Source: Bacteroidota bacterium | GTDB lineage: Bacteria; Bacteroidota; Bacteroidia; Bacteroidales; B39-G9 | Direction: 5' to 3' | Assembly: GCA_015222055.1 (NCBI GenBank) | Contig: JADFUR010000030.1 | Location: 1 to 42,752 of the forward strand | Length of the DNA: 42,752 nucleotides | Shown here: piece by piece, positions 40,809-42,752 of the stretch | Position numbering within the stretch: the first letter of the stretch is position 1 | Layout: each line of letters opens with the position of its first letter | The notes under the pieces: model-generated | Database searches by the model: none | Seen by the model: only the letters and a program-made list of their open reading frames with translations | Told to the model about the DNA's origin: nothing | Translations under genes and position numbers: made by a program

Positions 40809-41990
40809 ATGACAATAATTAAGCATAACGATAAAATTAAATATCAAATTTCTTTACTAAAAAGCATTGCTTTGTTTTCAGGAACTGATGAAAATATATT
40901 GAAAGAATTTGCTCTAAAATGTAAAGAAATAACTCTCGAACAAGGAGATACTCTTTTTCGTAAAGGTGACGATCAAAGAGCTTTGTATGCTATTAAGGAC
41001 GGAAAAGTAATTATTCACAACGAAGGTTATGAATTTGCAACCTTAGGGAAAAACAAATTCTTTGGCGAATATTCATTAATCGATTCTTCTACAAGATCAG
41101 CTTCTGTAACTGCATTGGTAAAAACAGAATTATTAAAACTAGACCAAGTTGATTTTAACAAAATTTCAGAAAACAAACCTGAAGTTACAAAAGCAATATT
41201 GAAATCACTAATAAATAGACTTCGAAGTTATAACGAATTACAAGAAGAGCTTTCAAAAAATAATTTTAAAATTGAAAAACAACGTTTTGAATTACAAAAA
41301 GCAAATGACACTAAAGATAAATTTTTTAGCATAATTGCACACGACTTACGCAACCCCTTCAGTACAATAATTAATTTATCTGACCTTTTAACAACAAATT
41401 ATAATGATTTTGATGATTCCAGACGACAATTTTTCATCTCTCAAATAAGCGAGTTCTCTAACAAAGCTTTCAATTTATTAGAAAATCTGCTTCAATGGTC
41501 AAGGTCTCAAACAGGTAGATTAAAAGTTTCAATTAACAAAACAGACATTTCTGAAATCATTAATGACAACATAGAACTTGTAGAAGCAACAGCCTTACAC
41601 AAAAATATCACAATACAATCATATGTAAAACCCGATACTTTTGTCATGACTGACGAAAACATGACTTCTACTGTTATTAGAAATCTTATTACTAATGCTA
41701 TAAAATTTACACACAAAAACGGGAAAATAACAATTCTTTCGGAAGAACAAAACCGCCATATAAATATAAAAGTAATTGACAATGGTGTAGGAATTGAGGA
41801 AAAAAACATCTTGAAATTATTTAAAATAGCATCCAATCCTAGTTCTGTTGGCACATCAAACGAAACAGGTACGGGCTTAGGACTAATTCTATGCAAAGAA
41901 TTTATTCATGCTTGTAAAGGCAACATCTGGGTTGAAAGTGAAATAAATAAAGGAGCTTCTTTTATTTTTTCACTACCTAAAAGTGATTAA
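40809..41990 (+). CDS. Cyclic-nucleotide-binding-domain histidine kinase
   Basis: 393 residues, soluble. Residues about 15-135 form a cNMP-binding (CRP-like) beta-barrel: LFSGTDENILKEFA, LEQGDTLFRKGDDQRALYAIKDGKV and the phosphate-binding cassette FFGEYSLIDSSTRSASV with its Glu and Arg. A coiled linker (EELSKNNFKIEKQRFELQ) leads to HisKA with H178 (FFSIIAHDLRNPFSTI) and HATPase (NLITNAIKFTHK, VIDNGVGIEEKN, ETGTGLGLIL). The layout implies control of kinase activity by cyclic nucleotide or a similar ligand. No cognate regulator or cyclase is adjacent. The cassette keeps the residues needed for nucleotide binding, but which ligand binds cannot be read from sequence. Confidence 0.9.
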   Translation: MTIIKHNDKIKYQISLLKSIALFSGTDENILKEFALKCKEITLEQGDTLFRKGDDQRALYAIKDGKVIIHNEGYEFATLGKNKFFGEYSLIDSSTRSASVTALVKTELLKLDQVDFNKISENKPEVTKAILKSLINRLRSYNELQEELSKNNFKIEKQRFELQKANDTKDKFFSIIAHDLRNPFSTIINLSDLLTTNYNDFDDSRRQFFISQISEFSNKAFNLLENLLQWSRSQTGRLKVSINKTDISEIINDNIELVEATALHKNITIQSYVKPDTFVMTDENMTSTVIRNLITNAIKFTHKNGKITILSEEQNRHINIKVIDNGVGIEEKNILKLFKIASNPSSVGTSNETGTGLGLILCKEFIHACKGNIWVESEINKGASFIFSLPKSD

Positions 41991-42061
41991 CTAAGTAATT
42001 TTTTTTATTTGAAAATTTCTTTTACCTTTAAAATAAAATTATCAAATTTAATATTTGACAA

Positions 42062-42752
42062 ATGGCAAATTTAAAATTCTCTTTATTATCAACTTTTGGT
42101 TTAATGCCAAAAACTTCAGATATTGAAGCTAAAAAAAACAAGCTAAATAAAGAATTTAATGAATTTAATGAATTCAAAAATTCAGATGAATTAAAAAAAT
42201 ATAATGAGCTCAATGAATATATTAATTCTAATGAATTTAAAAATTTTAAAGAAAACCTTGAAAAATTAAATTTTAAAAACACTGAAGAATTTAAAAAACT
42301 AACCCTTTATAACAAACTTAGAAAAACAAATAAATTTGTCAACTATTATAAATTAAAAACTTCTGAAGAACTTAAAAAATTTATTGATTTTTCCGAATCC
42401 TCAGATTTGCAAAATTATAGCGAACTTGAAAATTATTTTAACTCAAACGAATTTATAAAATATAAAAAAAAATTAACCGAAAAAAATACTGTTGAAAAAA
42501 AGAAACTCTCAAATTTTAAAAATTTAAAAAAATCGAAAAGCTTTATTAATTATTATAAGCTTAAAAAATCAACGGAATTTGCCGAATATACAAAAACTGA
42601 AAATTCTGAAGAAATAAAAAAATATGAGGAGCTTGAAACCTTTATTAATTCAAAAGAGTTTAAAGAATTTGAAAAAAATTTAGAACAAAATAAGCTCCAA
42701 GAAAAAAACAAACTTAACTCCTATAAAAAGCTTGAAAAAGCTAAACATATTA
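42062..42752 (+). CDS. N-terminal part of a long Lys/Glu/Asn-rich repeat protein (cut by window edge)
   Basis: An open frame from ATG 42062 (MANLKFSLLSTFGLMPKTSD) runs 230 codons off the end without a stop. There is no signal peptide. From about residue 40 the sequence is a charged helical repeat of roughly 65-75 residues: units contain S(D/E)ELKKYxELxxYINSxEFKxFK and later KxKLxxYxKLKKSKxFxNYYKLK, for example KKYNELNEYINSNEFKNF, ENYFNSNEFIKYKKKL and ETFINSKEFKEFEKNL. Nearly all residues are K, E, N, F, L, Y and S, and coiled-coil or alpha-solenoid structure is likely. I have an uncertain recollection of similar N-terminal repeats preceding glycoside hydrolase (family 16) domains in Bacteroidota; the missing C-terminus would decide. 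Confidence 0.75.
   Translation, partial: MANLKFSLLSTFGLMPKTSDIEAKKNKLNKEFNEFNEFKNSDELKKYNELNEYINSNEFKNFKENLEKLNFKNTEEFKKLTLYNKLRKTNKFVNYYKLKTSEELKKFIDFSESSDLQNYSELENYFNSNEFIKYKKKLTEKNTVEKKKLSNFKNLKKSKSFINYYKLKKSTEFAEYTKTENSEEIKKYEELETFINSKEFKEFEKNLEQNKLQEKNKLNSYKKLEKAKHI

Overview
This AT-rich window (by eye about 30% GC) comes from a chromosome of the Bacteroidota, most likely class Bacteroidia. The evidence is a type IX secretion (T9SS) sorting domain on a secreted beta-propeller protein, TTTG...TAnnTTTG-like promoters with little Shine-Dalgarno signal, a LytTR/His_kinase two-component pair, PepD, a DUF255 thioredoxin-fold protein and an RND/TolC efflux set. Nearly all genes are on the + strand. 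Three are on the minus strand: the LytTR regulator, its kinase, and pepD. I saw no tRNA, rRNA, CRISPR array, complete insertion sequence or prophage.

Layout. 1-1070: a HigBA-type toxin-antitoxin pair in a slightly GC-richer, hairpin-rich island; the toxin has an in-frame stop. 1366-5242: a DUF255 protein whose lipoprotein signal peptide lies one base out of frame at a T8 tract, then a D-lactate dehydrogenase-type enzyme and an OsmC peroxidase. 5773-18348: a chemosensory locus, CheW, CheR-TPR, CheW with N-terminal extension, MCP, CheA-REC, CheB, REC-GAF-PAS kinase and REC-PAS-kinase-REC. 18349-23570: transposase relics and palindromes around a large T9SS Asp-box protein and an ATP-cone/PD-(D/E)xK nuclease. 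23571-31281: a LytTR two-component system divergent from an RND adaptor/pump/TolC operon, with a 21-bp-spaced direct repeat between them. 31452-34744: acetyltransferase, a palindrome cluster, a peroxiredoxin and an Mrr-like nuclease. 35215-41990: PepD, an isocitrate/isopropylmalate dehydrogenase, a four-helix-bundle (IVS) protein, an HD-domain protein, an FAD protein and a cNMP-binding histidine kinase. 42062 to the end: the start of a long Lys/Glu/Asn-rich repeat protein cut by the window edge.

How the genes work together. The chemosensory locus has the same parts as the Pseudomonas Wsp system (MCP, two CheW, CheR-TPR, CheA-REC, CheB), but no GGDEF output protein is present. Two multidomain histidine kinases that begin with REC domains sit in that place, so the array may signal into further phosphorelays instead of making c-di-GMP directly. 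The LytTR pair probably controls the efflux operon across the shared intergenic region. The OsmC protein and peroxiredoxin are peroxide defences. The two nucleases are solitary and have no methyltransferase beside them.

The intergenic DNA is unusually informative. It holds relics of a REP-associated transposase, a recurring 28-bp palindrome, a 45-60 bp repeat ending in TAAATTTAC that looks like a portable promoter, a family of GGCGTAG...CTACGCC terminators, a decayed IVS-protein gene inside the chemosensory locus and a 36-codon stump of a response regulator.
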